A stretch of DNA of 64,000 bases from Rhodoferax sp. (GTDB taxonomy: Bacteria > Pseudomonadota > Gammaproteobacteria > Burkholderiales > Burkholderiaceae_C): positions 124,001-188,000 of the forward strand of contig NZ_JAUYQD010000022.1 in the NCBI RefSeq assembly GCF_030697375.1, in the 5' to 3' direction. The notes under the pieces were generated by a model. The model did not search any database, was not told where the DNA came from, and worked only from the letters and a program-made list of their open reading frames with translations. The position numbers were made by a program, and so were the translations under genes. Positions 24,663 through 34,510 of this stretch are shown here, in pieces (the first letter of the stretch is position 1; the number at the start of each line of letters is the position of its first letter).

Positions 24663-26210
24663 TCACGCCTCGCGTCGCAGCGCGGGGAACAGGATGATGT
24701 CGCGGATGCTGGCGCTGTCGGTCAGCAGCATCATCAGGCGGTCGATGCCAATGCCGCAGCCACCGGTGGGGGGCATGCCGTACTCCAGGGCCCGCACAAA
24801 GTCGTGGTCGTAGTACATGGCTTCGTCATCGCCGTTGTCCTTGGCCGCCACTTGGGAGTGGAATCTAGCGGCCTGGTCTTCGGCATCGTTCAACTCGGAG
24901 AAACCATTGCCGAACTCGCGCCCGGTGATGTAGAGCTCAAAACGCTCGGTCACGCCGGGGTTGGTGTCGCTGGCGCGCGCCAACGGCGAGATTTCCACCG
25001 GGTGCTCGCAGATGAAGGTGGGCTGCCACAGCTTTTCTTCCACGGTTTCTTCGAAATACATGACCTGCAGGCTGGCCAGGCTGCGGGTGGATAGCTGGTG
25101 CTTGGCTTCGGTCAGGCCCAGCGTGCGCAGGGCGGCCAAGAGCCAGGCTTCGTCAAACACTCCGTCACCGGCTTCGGTGTATTTCTGGATGGCCTGCACA
25201 ATGGTCAGGCGCTCAAACGGCTGGGCCAGGTCCACCGGCTTGCCGCCATAGGTCAGTTGCAGGGTGTCCACCGCCTTCAAGGCCGCGTCGCGCACCAGGG
25301 ACTCGGTGAAAGTCATCAGGTCCTGGTAGTTCCAGTAGGCCGCGTAGAACTCCATCATGGTGAACTCGGGGTTGTGGCGCACCGAGATGCCTTCGTTGCG
25401 GAAGTTGCGGTTGATCTCGAACACCCGGTCAAAGCCGCCGACGATCAGGCGCTTGAGGTACAGCTCGGGCGCAATGCGCAAAAACATCTGCTGGTCCAGC
25501 GCGTTGTGGTGCGTGGTGAAGGGTTTTGCGTTGGCGCCGCCGGGAATCGGGTGCAGCATGGGCGTTTCGACTTCCAGAAAGCCGTGGTGCACCATGAACT
25601 CGCGCAGACCGCTAACGGCCTTGCTGCGGGCCACAAAACGCTTGCGCGAGGTTTCGTCGGTCATCAGGTCGATGTAGCGCTGGCGGTACTTCACTTCCTG
25701 GTCGTGGATGCCGTGGAACTTGTCAGGCATGGGGCGCAGGCTCTTGGTCAGCAGGCGCACGCTGGTGGCGTGGATGGACAACTCGCCGGTCTTGGTCTTG
25801 AACACCGTGCCTTCGGCGGCCACAATGTCGCCCAAGTCCCAGTGCTTGAACAAGGCGTACACCTCGGCGCCGATGTCCTCGCCTTTGACATACACCTGGA
25901 TGCGTCCGCCCGAGGGACCAAACGAGGCGTCTTGCAGGGTGCAGAAACTGGCCTTGCCCATCACCCGCTTGAGCATCATGCGTCCCGCAACCTTGACCTT
26001 GGCCGCCACTTCCGCCAAGGCTTCGGTGGATTGGTGTTCATAGCTGGCAAACAAGTCGGCCGCCTTGTGGCTGGGCTGAAAATCGTTGGGGAAGGCGACA
26101 CCCTTGCCTTCGGCCTGCTGCTGACGGATCGCTTTGAGTTTCTCGCGGCGCTCCAGAATCAGCTGGTTTTCGTCTTGGGCGGCGGGGGCGGGTGTGTGTT
26201 GGTCTGACAT
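24663..26210 (-). CDS. lysS: Lysyl-tRNA synthetase, class II
   Basis: 515 residues from the ATG at 26210 ([17 protein letters not shown]), chosen over an in-frame ATG 33 bases upstream because the family begins here. The OB-fold anticodon-binding domain covers about 60-165 ([17 protein letters not shown]). The catalytic core carries motif 2 ([20 protein letters not shown]) and motif 3 ([16 protein letters not shown]). It charges tRNA-Lys. Length is normal. Repeat B follows the stop. Confidence 0.97.
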   Translation of the reverse strand: MSDQHTPAPAAQDENQLILERREKLKAIRQQQAEGKGVAFPNDFQPSHKAADLFASYEHQSTEALAEVAAKVKVAGRMMLKRVMGKASFCTLQDASFGPSGGRIQVYVKGEDIGAEVYALFKHWDLGDIVAAEGTVFKTKTGELSIHATSVRLLTKSLRPMPDKFHGIHDQEVKYRQRYIDLMTDETSRKRFVARSKAVSGLREFMVHHGFLEVETPMLHPIPGGANAKPFTTHHNALDQQMFLRIAPELYLKRLIVGGFDRVFEINRNFRNEGISVRHNPEFTMMEFYAAYWNYQDLMTFTESLVRDAALKAVDTLQLTYGGKPVDLAQPFERLTIVQAIQKYTEAGDGVFDEAWLLAALRTLGLTEAKHQLSTRSLASLQVMYFEETVEEKLWQPTFICEHPVEISPLARASDTNPGVTERFELYITGREFGNGFSELNDAEDQAARFHSQVAAKDNGDDEAMYYDHDFVRALEYGMPPTGGCGIGIDRLMMLLTDSASIRDIILFPALRREA

Positions 26211-26341
26211 GGATGCGATGGATGGGGGTCGGTGGGCCACCAAAAAAGTGGTGGCTATTGAGAAATCATAAGGAGCGCGAAAGGGTAGATTCTAAGAGGG
26301 GTGCTGCGGCTATGATGTGTTCGCCCCATTTTTTGAACACC

Positions 26342-26914
26342 ATGCTCTACCAAATCGTCTCACTTTTGCTCGAAGTTGCTGCGGGTTTGCTCACGGGAAC
26401 CTGTCTTTTGCGCCTGTACATGCAGCACCAGCGCATTCCCATGTCCGCCCGCTCCGGCAACCCCATGGGTAAGTTTATTTTTGCCCTGACCGATTGGCTG
26501 GTACTGCCGCTGCGCCGCGTGGTACCCGCTGTGGGAAACTGGGACACGGCCAGTCTGCTGGCGGCATTTTTGCTGCAACTGGCGCAGTTCATGATTTTGT
26601 GGCTGCTGTTGGGGGGCGGGGCCAGCCTGCTTTCCGTGGCCGTGCTGGCGGGTTTTGGCGTGGTGCGCATGGTCATTTCCGGCTTCACGGGCTTGGTCAT
26701 CGTGTACGCGGTCTTGTCCTGGGTGCAAACCCACTCTTACCTCTCAGAACTGCTGGACCGTTTGGTGGCGCCTGCGCTCACGCCGATCCGGCGTGTGGTG
26801 CCCCTGGTTGGCGGTGTCGATTTATCGCCCTTGGCGCTGTTGCTGCTGCTGCAGATCGCCGCCATCGTGTTGGGCTCGGTGCAGGCGGCTGCGCTGGGCG
26901 CGGTGTCCGGCTGA
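26342..26914 (+). CDS. yggT: YggT-family membrane protein
   Basis: 190 residues from the ATG at 26342 (MLYQIVSLLLEVAAGLLTG). Two repeats of the YggT hairpin are visible: LLEVAAGLLTGTCLLRLYMQ with FALTDWLVLPLRRVVP, and FTGLVIVYAVLSWVQTH with LDRLVAPALTPIRRVVPLVG, giving about four membrane segments. YggT proteins are implicated in osmotic tolerance or membrane-protein assembly, without a defined activity. It diverges from lysS with ~130 bp between and converges on accD across a GC-rich hairpin. Confidence 0.9.
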   Translation: MLYQIVSLLLEVAAGLLTGTCLLRLYMQHQRIPMSARSGNPMGKFIFALTDWLVLPLRRVVPAVGNWDTASLLAAFLLQLAQFMILWLLLGGGASLLSVAVLAGFGVVRMVISGFTGLVIVYAVLSWVQTHSYLSELLDRLVAPALTPIRRVVPLVGGVDLSPLALLLLLQIAAIVLGSVQAAALGAVSG

Positions 26915-26922
26915 CCGCGCTG

Positions 26923-26946
26923 CTGCCGCCCTCCGGGGGCGGCAAG
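26923..26946. terminator. GC-rich hairpin between convergent yggT and accD
   Basis: TGCCGCCC-TCCG-GGGGCGGCA pairs almost perfectly in the 36-bp gap between the two stop codons. There is no long T-run, so it may be a bidirectional or processing hairpin rather than a strong intrinsic terminator. Confidence 0.45.
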
Positions 26947-26950
26947 CCGT

Positions 26951-27823
26951 TTAAATGACGGCGTCCGCAGGCTGGCGCTGCAGCATGGCCAGGGTCTCGG
27001 CCACGGTTTTGCGCAGCTCGCGCCGGTCGCAAATGAAGTCGATCGCACCCTTGGTTTGTAAGAACTCGGCGCGCTGAAAACCTTCCGGCAGGGTCACGCG
27101 CACGGTGGACTCGATCACGCGGGGTCCGGCAAAACCAATCAGAGCCTTGGGTTCGGCAATCACCACATCCCCCAAGAACGCAAAACCGGCGCTCACGCCA
27201 CCCATGGTCGGGTCAGTCAGCACGCTGATATAGGGCAGGCCTTTCTTGGCCAGCAGGGTCAGGGCGGCATTGGTCTTGGCCATTTGCATCAGGCTCAGGA
27301 GCCCTTCCTGCATGCGGGCGCCACCGGTGGCGGTGAAGCACAAAAACGGCACTTTTTGCTCGATGGCGGTTTCCACGCCACGGACAAATCGCTCGCCCAC
27401 CACGGAACCCATGCTGCCGCCCATGAATTCGAATTCAAAGCAGGCGGCAATCAGGCTCATGCCGTGCACGGCGCCGCCCATCACCACCAGGGCGTCGGTT
27501 TCGCCGGTGTTCTCCAGGGCTTCTTTCAGGCGTTCGGTGTATTTGCGGCTGTCTTTGAACTTGAGGGCATCCACGGGCAGCACTTCCTGCCCCACCTCAA
27601 AACGCCCCTCGTTGTCCAGAAACACGTTGAGCCGGGCCCGCGCACCAATGCGGTGGTGGTGGCTGCAGCTGGGGCAGACGTTCTGGTTTTGCTCCAGATC
27701 GGTCTTGTACAGCACCGTTTCGCAGCTCGGGCACTTGATCCACAAGCCCTCGGGCACACTGCGCCGGTCCGCAGGCGCGGTTTGCAGAATCTTGGGGGGC
27801 AAAAGTTTTTCAAGCCAGCTCAT
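26951..27823 (-). CDS. accD: Acetyl-CoA carboxylase carboxyltransferase beta subunit
   Basis: 290 residues from the ATG at 27823 ([16 protein letters not shown]). The four-cysteine zinc ribbon is complete (CPSC at 31-34 and CPSC at 50-53). The crotonase-like core shows [37 protein letters not shown] and [20 protein letters not shown]. With AccA it transfers carboxyl from biotin to acetyl-CoA in fatty-acid synthesis. It is the last gene of the trp/leu run, 86 bp after trpA, with a nested hairpin in that gap. Confidence 0.96.
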   Translation of the reverse strand: MSWLEKLLPPKILQTAPADRRSVPEGLWIKCPSCETVLYKTDLEQNQNVCPSCSHHHRIGARARLNVFLDNEGRFEVGQEVLPVDALKFKDSRKYTERLKEALENTGETDALVVMGGAVHGMSLIAACFEFEFMGGSMGSVVGERFVRGVETAIEQKVPFLCFTATGGARMQEGLLSLMQMAKTNAALTLLAKKGLPYISVLTDPTMGGVSAGFAFLGDVVIAEPKALIGFAGPRVIESTVRVTLPEGFQRAEFLQTKGAIDFICDRRELRKTVAETLAMLQRQPADAVI

Positions 27824-27840
27824 GGTGGGTTCCTCATTTG

Positions 27841-27890
27841 TGGGGGACCGGTGGCTGCACAGGAGTGCAGCCACGGGAGGTCCCGCAAAG
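27841..27890 (-). other. Intra-operon nested hairpin between trpA and accD
   Basis: GTGGCTGCA-N6-TGCAGCCAC (27851-27874) inside GGGACC/GGTCCC arms, ending in TCCCGCAAAG. The last motif is shared with the hairpins before trpB and leuB. Possibly an RNA-processing or stabilising element upstream of accD. Confidence 0.6.
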
Positions 27891-27909
27891 TTTCAGTTCA
27901 AGGGGGCGA

Positions 27910-28734
27910 TTATGAATCCAAAGCGGTTCGGACTTCCCGCAGGAAGCTTTGCGCAGTGGGCGCCACCTGGTCGCGTGGCTGGTTTTCAATCAGCTGAATG
28001 ATCTTGCTGCCAATCACCACGGCGTCGGCCACGCGGGCGATGGTGCGGGCAGTAGCGGCGTCCCGGATGCCAAAACCCACACCCACCGGCACCTGGATGT
28101 GCTGGCGGATGCGTGGCAGCATGGCCTCCACGGCGTCGGTATCCAGCGCGCCGGAGCCGGTCACCCCTTTGAGCGACACGTAGTACACATAACCGCTGGC
28201 CACCCGGGCCACCTGCGCCATACGTGCATCGGTGCTGGTGGGCGCCAGCAAAAAGATCAAATCCATGCCGTGCGCACGCAGCTCGGCGGCAAAAATCTCG
28301 CATTCCTCGGGCGGATAGTCCACGATCAGCACCCCGTCCACCCCCGCAGCCGCTGCGTCGCGCACAAAGGCGCTGCCCGTGGCGTCTTTTGCACCGTGGA
28401 TCTGGTCGTAGCGCTCCACCGGGTTGGCGTAGCCCATCAACACAATGGGTGTGTTGGCATTCGTTTGGCGGAATTCCCGCACCATGGCCAGGATTTTGAC
28501 CAGTCCAATGCCAAAGGACAGGGCTTTGTCGCCCGCCTTCTGGATCACGGGGCCATCGGCGCTGGGGTCGGAGAAGGGAACCCCCAGCTCAATCACGTCC
28601 GCGCCGCCCGCCACCATGGCGTGCATCAGTTCGGGCGTGACATCGGCATACGGGAAACCCGCCGTCACAAAAGGAATCAGGGCCTTGCGGTTGTGCGCCT
28701 TCAGCGTGGCAAAGGTGGTGGCAATGCGGCTCAT
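27910..28734 (-). CDS. trpA: Tryptophan synthase alpha subunit
   Basis: 274 residues, TIM-barrel. Signatures are [40 protein letters not shown] (with the catalytic Glu in ELGVPFSDP), [14 protein letters not shown] (catalytic Asp) and [20 protein letters not shown]. It cleaves indole-3-glycerol phosphate to indole, channelled to TrpB. The start overlaps the trpB stop by four bases, as expected for a two-subunit complex. Normal length. Confidence 0.97.
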   Translation of the reverse strand: MSRIATTFATLKAHNRKALIPFVTAGFPYADVTPELMHAMVAGGADVIELGVPFSDPSADGPVIQKAGDKALSFGIGLVKILAMVREFRQTNANTPIVLMGYANPVERYDQIHGAKDATGSAFVRDAAAAGVDGVLIVDYPPEECEIFAAELRAHGMDLIFLLAPTSTDARMAQVARVASGYVYYVSLKGVTGSGALDTDAVEAMLPRIRQHIQVPVGVGFGIRDAATARTIARVADAVVIGSKIIQLIENQPRDQVAPTAQSFLREVRTALDS

Positions 28735-30029
28735 GCGGCACCTCCGTTCTTCACCAACTGCACGGTTTGTTCACCACCTTTGACCGATTGCCCGGTGCAG
28801 CTGGGGCGGCAGAAAAAGTCGGCGTTGCTCAGGTCGGCCACGGTGCCAATGTCTTTGTCACCCCGTCCCGACAGATTGACCAAAATCGACTGGTCGGAAC
28901 GCATGGTTTTGGCCAGTTGCATGGCGTAGGCCACCGCGTGGCTGGACTCCAGGGCCGGAATGATGCCCTCGGTGCGGCACAGGTAGTGGAAGGCCTCCAG
29001 TGCTTCCTTGTCAGTAATGCCCACGTATTCGGCGCGGCCAATGTCGTTGAGGAAGGCGTGCTCCGGGCCGACACCGGGGTAGTCCAGGCCGGCGCTGATG
29101 CTGTGGGTTTCGGTCACCTGGCCGTTGTCGTCCTGCAGCACATAGGTGCGGTTGCCGTGCAGCACGCCCGGGCTCCCACGCTGGATGCTTGCTGAGTGTT
29201 TGCCACTGTCCATGCCTTCACCAGCCGCTTCCACGCCGATCAGGCGCGTGGCTTCATGCGGGATGTAGGGGTAGAAAATGCCCATGGCGTTGGAGCCACC
29301 GCCCACGCAGGCCACCACGGCGTCCGGCTGTTCGCCCTTGGCACCCGCGTGCGCCAGCATTTCGGGCATTTGCACCAGGCATTCGTTGCCAATCACGCTC
29401 TGGAAGTCGCGCACCATCATGGGATAGGGGTGGGGACCGGCCACGGTACCGATGATGTAGAAGGTGTTGTCCACGTTGGCCACCCAGTCGCGCATGGCTT
29501 CGTTCAGCGCATCTTTGAGCGTCTTGCTGCCGCTTTCCACCGGCACCACGGTGGCGCCCAGCAGCTTCATGCGGTAGACATTGGGGCTTTGGCGCTTGAC
29601 GTCTTCGCTGCCCATGTAGACCACACATTCCAGGCCGTAGCGGGCACAGATGGTGGCGGTGGCCACGCCGTGTTGTCCGGCACCGGTTTCGGCAATCACG
29701 CGCGGTTTGCCCATGCGTTTGGCGAGCATGGCCTGGCCGATGGTGTTGTTGATCTTGTGCGCGCCGGTGTGGTTGAGGTCTTCGCGTTTCAGGAAGATTT
29801 GCGCGCCACCCATCTCACGGCTCATGCGGGCCGCGTGGTAAATGGGGGAGGGGCGACCCACAAAATGCGCTAGTTCGTACTGGAACTCGGCGATAAAGGC
29901 AGGGTCGTGCTGGTACTGGGCGTAAGCGTCCTTGAGTTCGTTGATGGCGTGGGTCAGGGTTTCGGAGGCGAAGCTGCCTCCGTATTTGCCGAAGTGGCCG
30001 GTCGGGTCCGGTTGTTGGTAGGCGAACAT
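28731..30029 (-). CDS. trpB: Tryptophan synthase beta subunit
   Basis: 432 residues. The PLP lysine is in [11 protein letters not shown] (Lys92), the phosphate loop in [10 protein letters not shown], with [20 protein letters not shown] upstream. It condenses indole with serine. The C-terminal tail after [11 protein letters not shown] is about 30 residues longer than in E. coli ([20 protein letters not shown]), with two cysteines. A hairpin of the leuB type sits just before its ribosome-binding site. Overlaps trpA by four bases. Confidence 0.97.
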   Translation of the reverse strand: MFAYQQPDPTGHFGKYGGSFASETLTHAINELKDAYAQYQHDPAFIAEFQYELAHFVGRPSPIYHAARMSREMGGAQIFLKREDLNHTGAHKINNTIGQAMLAKRMGKPRVIAETGAGQHGVATATICARYGLECVVYMGSEDVKRQSPNVYRMKLLGATVVPVESGSKTLKDALNEAMRDWVANVDNTFYIIGTVAGPHPYPMMVRDFQSVIGNECLVQMPEMLAHAGAKGEQPDAVVACVGGGSNAMGIFYPYIPHEATRLIGVEAAGEGMDSGKHSASIQRGSPGVLHGNRTYVLQDDNGQVTETHSISAGLDYPGVGPEHAFLNDIGRAEYVGITDKEALEAFHYLCRTEGIIPALESSHAVAYAMQLAKTMRSDQSILVNLSGRGDKDIGTVADLSNADFFCRPSCTGQSVKGGEQTVQLVKNGGAA

Positions 30030-30045
30030 GATTTTCCCAATTAAA

Positions 30046-30092
30046 GTTGGAGGACAGCACTGGCGCTTTGCGCTGCGTTCTGTCCCGCAAGG
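30046..30092 (-). other. Intra-operon hairpin upstream of trpB
   Basis: GGACAG (30052-30057) pairs with CTGTCC (30080-30085) around an inner GCGC-TTT-GCGC stem. The element ends TCCCGCAAGG, as do two elements before leuB. It lies ~20 nt before the trpB ATG. Confidence 0.65.
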
Positions 30093-30093
30093 G

Positions 30094-30852
30094 TTAGTTC
30101 AGTCGGTCAGCTGCGCGCACGGCGGCGACAAACTGTTTGATTTTCTCGGGGTCTTTGATGCCTTTTAAGGGCTTGCCGTGGGCATCTACGGCTTCGACCC
30201 CCGAGCTCACATCGACGGCCAGCGATTTACAGCGTGGCCGTAGCAGCGCGACTCCATCGGCCACGTTTGCAGCATTGAGTCCACCACTCAAGACGAGGTG
30301 AGCGTTGACGCTTGGAGGAAGAAGTGACCAATTGAATGCCTTGCCGCCGCCGCCAAAACCTTCGACATGGGCGTCGAGCAGGATGGCTTGGGCGTTTGAA
30401 TAATCCTGGGCGTATTTTACAAGGTCAAAGTTCAGTCCGGCGTCGCCCAGCGGAATACGGGCCGCACGCAGATAAGGGCGTACCCCGCCGTGCGTCGCAT
30501 GTTGGCACTGCTCTGGCGTTTCATCACCATGAAATTGCACTGTAGCCCCCGGAATCAGTGCGCAGGTAGCTATGATTTCTGTAGCGGAAGCATTGACAAA
30601 CAACAGCACCGGTGTGACGAATGGCGGCAACCGTCGGGCGAGCTGTGCGGCCCGGGCAGCGTTGACGTGGCGTGGACTCTTGGGGTACACCACGAAGCCA
30701 ATGGCATCGGCGCCTGCCGCAACGGCCGCGTCAACATCCTGTTCGCGGGTCAGGCCGCAAATTTTGATTCGGGTTCTAACGAAGGCGGATTGCGCTTCCT
30801 CGGGGGAGGGCGTAGCAGACGACGTTGCAAGTGCGGGGGCAATATTTTTCAT
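30094..30852 (-). CDS. trpF: Phosphoribosylanthranilate isomerase
   Basis: 252 residues; the family core begins at [20 protein letters not shown] (residue 27), so the ~26-residue leader is extra and a later start is possible. Catalytic Cys is in KICGL; other signatures are [62 protein letters not shown] and VDVSSGVE. It isomerises N-(5-phosphoribosyl)anthranilate. Residues ~88-107 ([14 protein letters not shown] and onward) are encoded by repeat A copy 9. The start overlaps the truA stop by four bases. Confidence 0.94.
   Translation of the reverse strand: MKNIAPALATSSATPSPEEAQSAFVRTRIKICGLTREQDVDAAVAAGADAIGFVVYPKSPRHVNAARAAQLARRLPPFVTPVLLFVNASATEIIATCALIPGATVQFHGDETPEQCQHATHGGVRPYLRAARIPLGDAGLNFDLVKYAQDYSNAQAILLDAHVEGFGGGGKAFNWSLLPPSVNAHLVLSGGLNAANVADGVALLRPRCKSLAVDVSSGVEAVDAHGKPLKGIKDPEKIKQFVAAVRAADRLN
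30532..30587 (-). repeat. Repeat A, copy 9, inside trpF
   Basis: In the gene sense it reads CCGCTACAGAAATC, ATAGCTACCTGCGCA, then GGGGGCTACAG and CAATTT. Those are the family landmarks in the correct order and spacing, translated as part of TrpF without a frame break. Confidence 0.8.
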
Positions 30853-31631
30853 GGCAAGCCATCATACGCAGGCGTACGCTCCGGCATGCCCCACTGGGCG
30901 CCGTAGCGAGGCCCCAGAAAGTACAAACCGTCGGGAGAGAAGGTGGGAGCGGCGGCTTGGCGGTCGCGCGCGGCCAATACCTCCAGCATCCACTGCGGCG
31001 GTTTTTTGCCCTGGCCGATGTGCACCAGACAGCCCATGATGTTGCGGATCATGTGGTGCAAAAACGCATTGGCTTCGAATTCGAAGCGCCAATAGGCACC
31101 CCGTTGGGTGATATCGATGGCCAGCATGGTCTTCACCGGGCTCAGGGCCTGGCACTGGGATGCCCGAAACGAGGTGAAGTCGTGTTCACCCAGCAAATAT
31201 GCGGCCGCCTGGCACAGGGCATTTCCATCCAGGGGACGGAAACTCCAACCGACTCTGCCGGTTTCCACGCTGGGGCGTACGGGCGACTCCAGCAAGACAT
31301 AGGCGTAGCGCCGGGATGTGGCGCAGGCACGGCAATGGAAGGCGTCCGGGGTCTGCATGGCCCATTGCACCGCGATGTCACGGGGCAAACAGGCGTTGGT
31401 GCCGCGTACCCAGGAGTGAATGTCGCGGTCAAGGTTGGTATCGAAATGCGCGACCTGCATCAGCGCATGCACCCCGGCGTCGGTTCGTCCCGCACAGACC
31501 GTGGAGACGCGCTGCGCCGCGAGTTTCCCCAGCGCAGCCTCCAGATGGTCCTGAATGGTTTGGCCAGAAGACTGGCTCTGCCAGCCCTGGTAGGCCTGTC
31601 CGTTGTAGCTGATGCCTAGCGCTATCCTCAC
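30849..31631 (-). CDS. truA: tRNA pseudouridine(38-40) synthase
   Basis: 260 residues. The catalytic aspartate is Asp51 in VCAGRTDAGVHALMQVAHFD. Other TruA motifs are ALGISYNGQAYQGWQSQSSG, CATSRRYAYVLLESP and FLHHMIRNIMGCLVHIGQGK. It modifies the anticodon arm of many tRNAs. truA beside fimV and trpF is the usual order in this bacterial group. Overlaps trpF by four bases and lies 46 bp downstream of fimV. Confidence 0.96.
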   Translation of the reverse strand: MRIALGISYNGQAYQGWQSQSSGQTIQDHLEAALGKLAAQRVSTVCAGRTDAGVHALMQVAHFDTNLDRDIHSWVRGTNACLPRDIAVQWAMQTPDAFHCRACATSRRYAYVLLESPVRPSVETGRVGWSFRPLDGNALCQAAAYLLGEHDFTSFRASQCQALSPVKTMLAIDITQRGAYWRFEFEANAFLHHMIRNIMGCLVHIGQGKKPPQWMLEVLAARDRQAAAPTFSPDGLYFLGPRYGAQWGMPERTPAYDGLP

Positions 31632-31677
31632 CGCAATGTCAAACCTTGGTCAAGAGCCCAAACCCGCCAGATGGGGC

Positions 31678-34275
31678 TTAGCTGAGGTTGGCCAACGCGC
31701 GCTGGGCCTTGGCACGCATTTCACCGCTGGCTTCCGCCACGACCTCTTCTATCAGTGCGCGTGCGCCATCTTCGTCTCCAATGGACACAAATTCGTCGGC
31801 CAGTGCCAGCTTGGTTTCCAGCGGGTCTTCATTCTCGCTGGAGGGGGCGTCAGTAGGCTCTTGTGCCGGTGGTTCCAGATCCAGCGACAAAGAACCCAGA
31901 TCAAACTCCAGCATGCCAAAGTCGTTCTCCGGCGCTGGCGCTACGGGTGCGGCCGCAGTGGCGACCGGTACAGGGCTGGCGCCATCGAAACTGACGGTGG
32001 GCGTGAGCTCGTCATGGCCCGATAGGCTGAGCCCATCCATGGACAGCGAGATCTCTGGTAATTCGAAGGCATGGTCATCAGCGGCGGGGGCAGTTGCGGA
32101 CGGCTCAGACAGATCAAAGTCCATTTCCAATGATGCGTCGCCAGTAACGGGGGCATTGATTTTGATGGTTTGTTCGTGTTTGTCTAGGCTGACCATGCCG
32201 CCGGTGACATCGCTGATGGCACTGGCGGGTTCGTCGTCCAGAGAGAAGTCCAGGTCCAGATCCAAGTCCAAATCCACGGCCTTGTCCGCTTGCGGCAGTT
32301 CCACTTGTGCAGACTGTGGCACCGTGCTGCCAAACGTAGACGCGCCGGTATCGGCCGCAGGGGGGGCTTCTGCATTCGCGGGTGCACCACCGGGTTGGTA
32401 CATGGGATTGCCGGGGTCAATACTGAGACCTGTTTCGCAAATCCGGGCCCAGTCGGGGGTGCTGTCTCCCGTGAGTTTGTACGCTTGGATCGCAGTGGAT
32501 TCAAAACTTCGGGCATCGCGCCGTTTTGCATAAATTTCCAGCAGCTTGGTGTGGATCGCAAGCCGGCCAGGCGTGGTACGCGCGGCCTCTTTCAGGATTT
32601 CTTCCGCCTGCAAGTCTCTGCCATAGGCCAAATAGACATCGGCTTCGGCCACGGGATCGACATCGTCAGCCGCATCGAGTTGGCTGGGGGAGTAGACCAT
32701 GGACGAGCCGCTGACGGAGCCTTCGTTGTTGGTGTCGATCCGTTGACCGCCACTGGCGCCAAAGAAGGAGTCAGGTTGCAGCCTGCTTTCCAAAAACGAA
32801 CTGTCCACTTGGGCAGAGTTTTTCTTGCGCTGACGTAGGCGATAAAAGGCAAAACCGCCCAGCAATGCAATCAGGCCACCAGCCGCAGCCGGTACCAAGG
32901 GGTTTTCCAGCAACTCATCAATCCATCCAGCAGGCTCCGGCTCCACTGGAGCGACGAGCGGAGCGGGCGCAGGTTTGGCCACCGCGGATGCCGCAATTTG
33001 GGGCGGCGCGGCTGGAACGACAGGGGCGGATGCTGCGGTTATTGTTGCAACGGCCACAGCTGGGGCGATGGCCGGGCTCTTGGGGGCTGAGGCGGGCGTT
33101 GCGGGGGCCAGTGTGGGCGCAGGGGCGCTGGCTGCACCGAGTTTTTTCAGATCGCTGATGTTTTTGGCGATCTCTGCCGCCCGGGCTTGCGCATCTTTAT
33201 CCGCACGTTCTTTGGCAATTTTTGCATCATCGGCGTTGCTTTGAATAGCGCCTTTGGACAGCGTTAGCTTGTCTGGTGTTGCAGCGGCGGGTTTTTTATC
33301 TTCGACCTTGGTTTCGATGCTGCCGCTGGCTTTGCGATCAGCGGTGCCGACGGCGGATGTGGGGGCGCTGGAAGCCAGACTGCGTCGGAACTCGTTGAAA
33401 TCTTTGCTTTGTGCCACGACAAACTGCGTCGCTTCCACCGCCGTCATGGACTTGGCTTGCTCCGAGTTAGGCACATTTACAACCGCGCCGGCTCGGATGC
33501 GGTTGATATTGCCATTGACAAAGGCGTCTGGATTGGAACGCAAGAGCGCCACCAGCATTTGGTCCAGCGAAATGCCCGCTGGTTTGGTATTGCCAGCGAT
33601 TTTGCTCGCGGTGTCTCCGGCTTTCACCAGCACCTGCTTGGCACTTTCTGCGGGTGGTTTGGGTGTGACTTTGGCAGGGGGTGGGGCTGCACTTGCGCTG
33701 ACCGGTGCAGATTTAGGTGCAACAGCACTACGGACCGGTTCGCTGGTAGGCGCGGACGTTGACGGTGCTGGCGCTACAGGTGTCTTGGCAGGGCTAGCCA
33801 CTGATGCGACTGACGATGTTTGCGGCAAAGTGGGGGCGGCGGGGGCCGCTTGGCGCGAAGTCGGCGGATCAAACAGCATGGTGTAGTCGCGCACGATGCG
33901 GCCCGACGACCAACTGGTCTCCAGAATCATGTCCACAAAGGGGTCATTGATGGGGCGGTCGCTGCTCAAGCGGATGAACGCACGTCCATCCGGGCGGCGC
34001 TGCAGTGAGGTTTGCAGGCCAGACATTGCGGGGTTGTACTCCAAACCTGCAGCCGTAAACGCTTCAGGCGGTGCGACGCTGGTCTTCAGGGACGCCGCTT
34101 CTTCGGCATTGATGTCGGGCACTTCAATTTCGGCGCGAAGGGGCTCCCCCAATGCGGATTGGACCGTCAGGCGGCCCAGTGAAAGTGCATTAGCCCCTGT
34201 TCCGGAAAGGCCTAGTAGCGCAATGGCTGCAGCCGCTATAGCGGTCTTTTGCCAACGATGTGACTTAGCTATCAA
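31678..34275 (-). CDS. fimV: FimV-type polar hub / pilus assembly peptidoglycan-binding protein
   Basis: 865 residues. The signal segment (KTAIAAAAIALLGLSGTGANA) leads into the FimV N-terminal domain (LSLGRLTVQSALGEPLRAEI). A LysM-like module lies near 213-265 (VKAGDTASKIAGN, LVALLRSNPDAF), followed by long Ala/Pro-rich linkers and one transmembrane helix at ~452-474. The cytoplasmic acidic part has a TPR segment (VYLAYGRDLQAEEILKEAAR) and ends in the conserved FimV C-terminal motif (TKLALADEFVSIGDEDGARA). FimV organises polar type IV pili, so it is functionally tied to the pilin operon at 17190-23814. Confidence 0.92.
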   Translation of the reverse strand: MIAKSHRWQKTAIAAAAIALLGLSGTGANALSLGRLTVQSALGEPLRAEIEVPDINAEEAASLKTSVAPPEAFTAAGLEYNPAMSGLQTSLQRRPDGRAFIRLSSDRPINDPFVDMILETSWSSGRIVRDYTMLFDPPTSRQAAPAAPTLPQTSSVASVASPAKTPVAPAPSTSAPTSEPVRSAVAPKSAPVSASAAPPPAKVTPKPPAESAKQVLVKAGDTASKIAGNTKPAGISLDQMLVALLRSNPDAFVNGNINRIRAGAVVNVPNSEQAKSMTAVEATQFVVAQSKDFNEFRRSLASSAPTSAVGTADRKASGSIETKVEDKKPAAATPDKLTLSKGAIQSNADDAKIAKERADKDAQARAAEIAKNISDLKKLGAASAPAPTLAPATPASAPKSPAIAPAVAVATITAASAPVVPAAPPQIAASAVAKPAPAPLVAPVEPEPAGWIDELLENPLVPAAAGGLIALLGGFAFYRLRQRKKNSAQVDSSFLESRLQPDSFFGASGGQRIDTNNEGSVSGSSMVYSPSQLDAADDVDPVAEADVYLAYGRDLQAEEILKEAARTTPGRLAIHTKLLEIYAKRRDARSFESTAIQAYKLTGDSTPDWARICETGLSIDPGNPMYQPGGAPANAEAPPAADTGASTFGSTVPQSAQVELPQADKAVDLDLDLDLDFSLDDEPASAISDVTGGMVSLDKHEQTIKINAPVTGDASLEMDFDLSEPSATAPAADDHAFELPEISLSMDGLSLSGHDELTPTVSFDGASPVPVATAAAPVAPAPENDFGMLEFDLGSLSLDLEPPAQEPTDAPSSENEDPLETKLALADEFVSIGDEDGARALIEEVVAEASGEMRAKAQRALANLS

Positions 34276-34510
34276 TTTTTGGTCTCCGGTGCTCAGGGTC
34301 GTGGCGATTTATTGTCATTTTACGGACGAAAACGACCAACTCATAAAATGTGAAAAGTACCTTAACATCAATGTCTTAGCATGACAAGCTAAGAAGGCTT
34401 TTAACTTTGAAAGCCGTCAATGGCTGCTTGCATCCCCTGGCACATTTGTTGTCAATCGACAACGACCAATGAGGCGATGGATTTTCTCCACCGCCTTGGT
34501 TTCAAGACCT
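34276..34510. other. asd-fimV intergenic region (fimV promoter area)
   Basis: 235 bp, AT-richer than its surroundings. It contains a perfect GTTGTC-AATC-GACAAC inverted repeat (34448-34463) and a GGCTTT-N8-AAAGCC stem near 34396-34417 that could end asd transcription. No ORF of note. Confidence 0.45.

Noticed and set aside
30853-31700. Search for a trp leader peptide or attenuator upstream of trpF
   Set aside because: trpF overlaps truA, leaving no leader; no tryptophan-codon run or T-run terminator was found.
34200-34265. fimV signal-peptide region resembling part of repeat A
   Set aside because: Only short matches such as GCTATAG; spacing does not fit and the Ala-rich signal peptide explains the composition.
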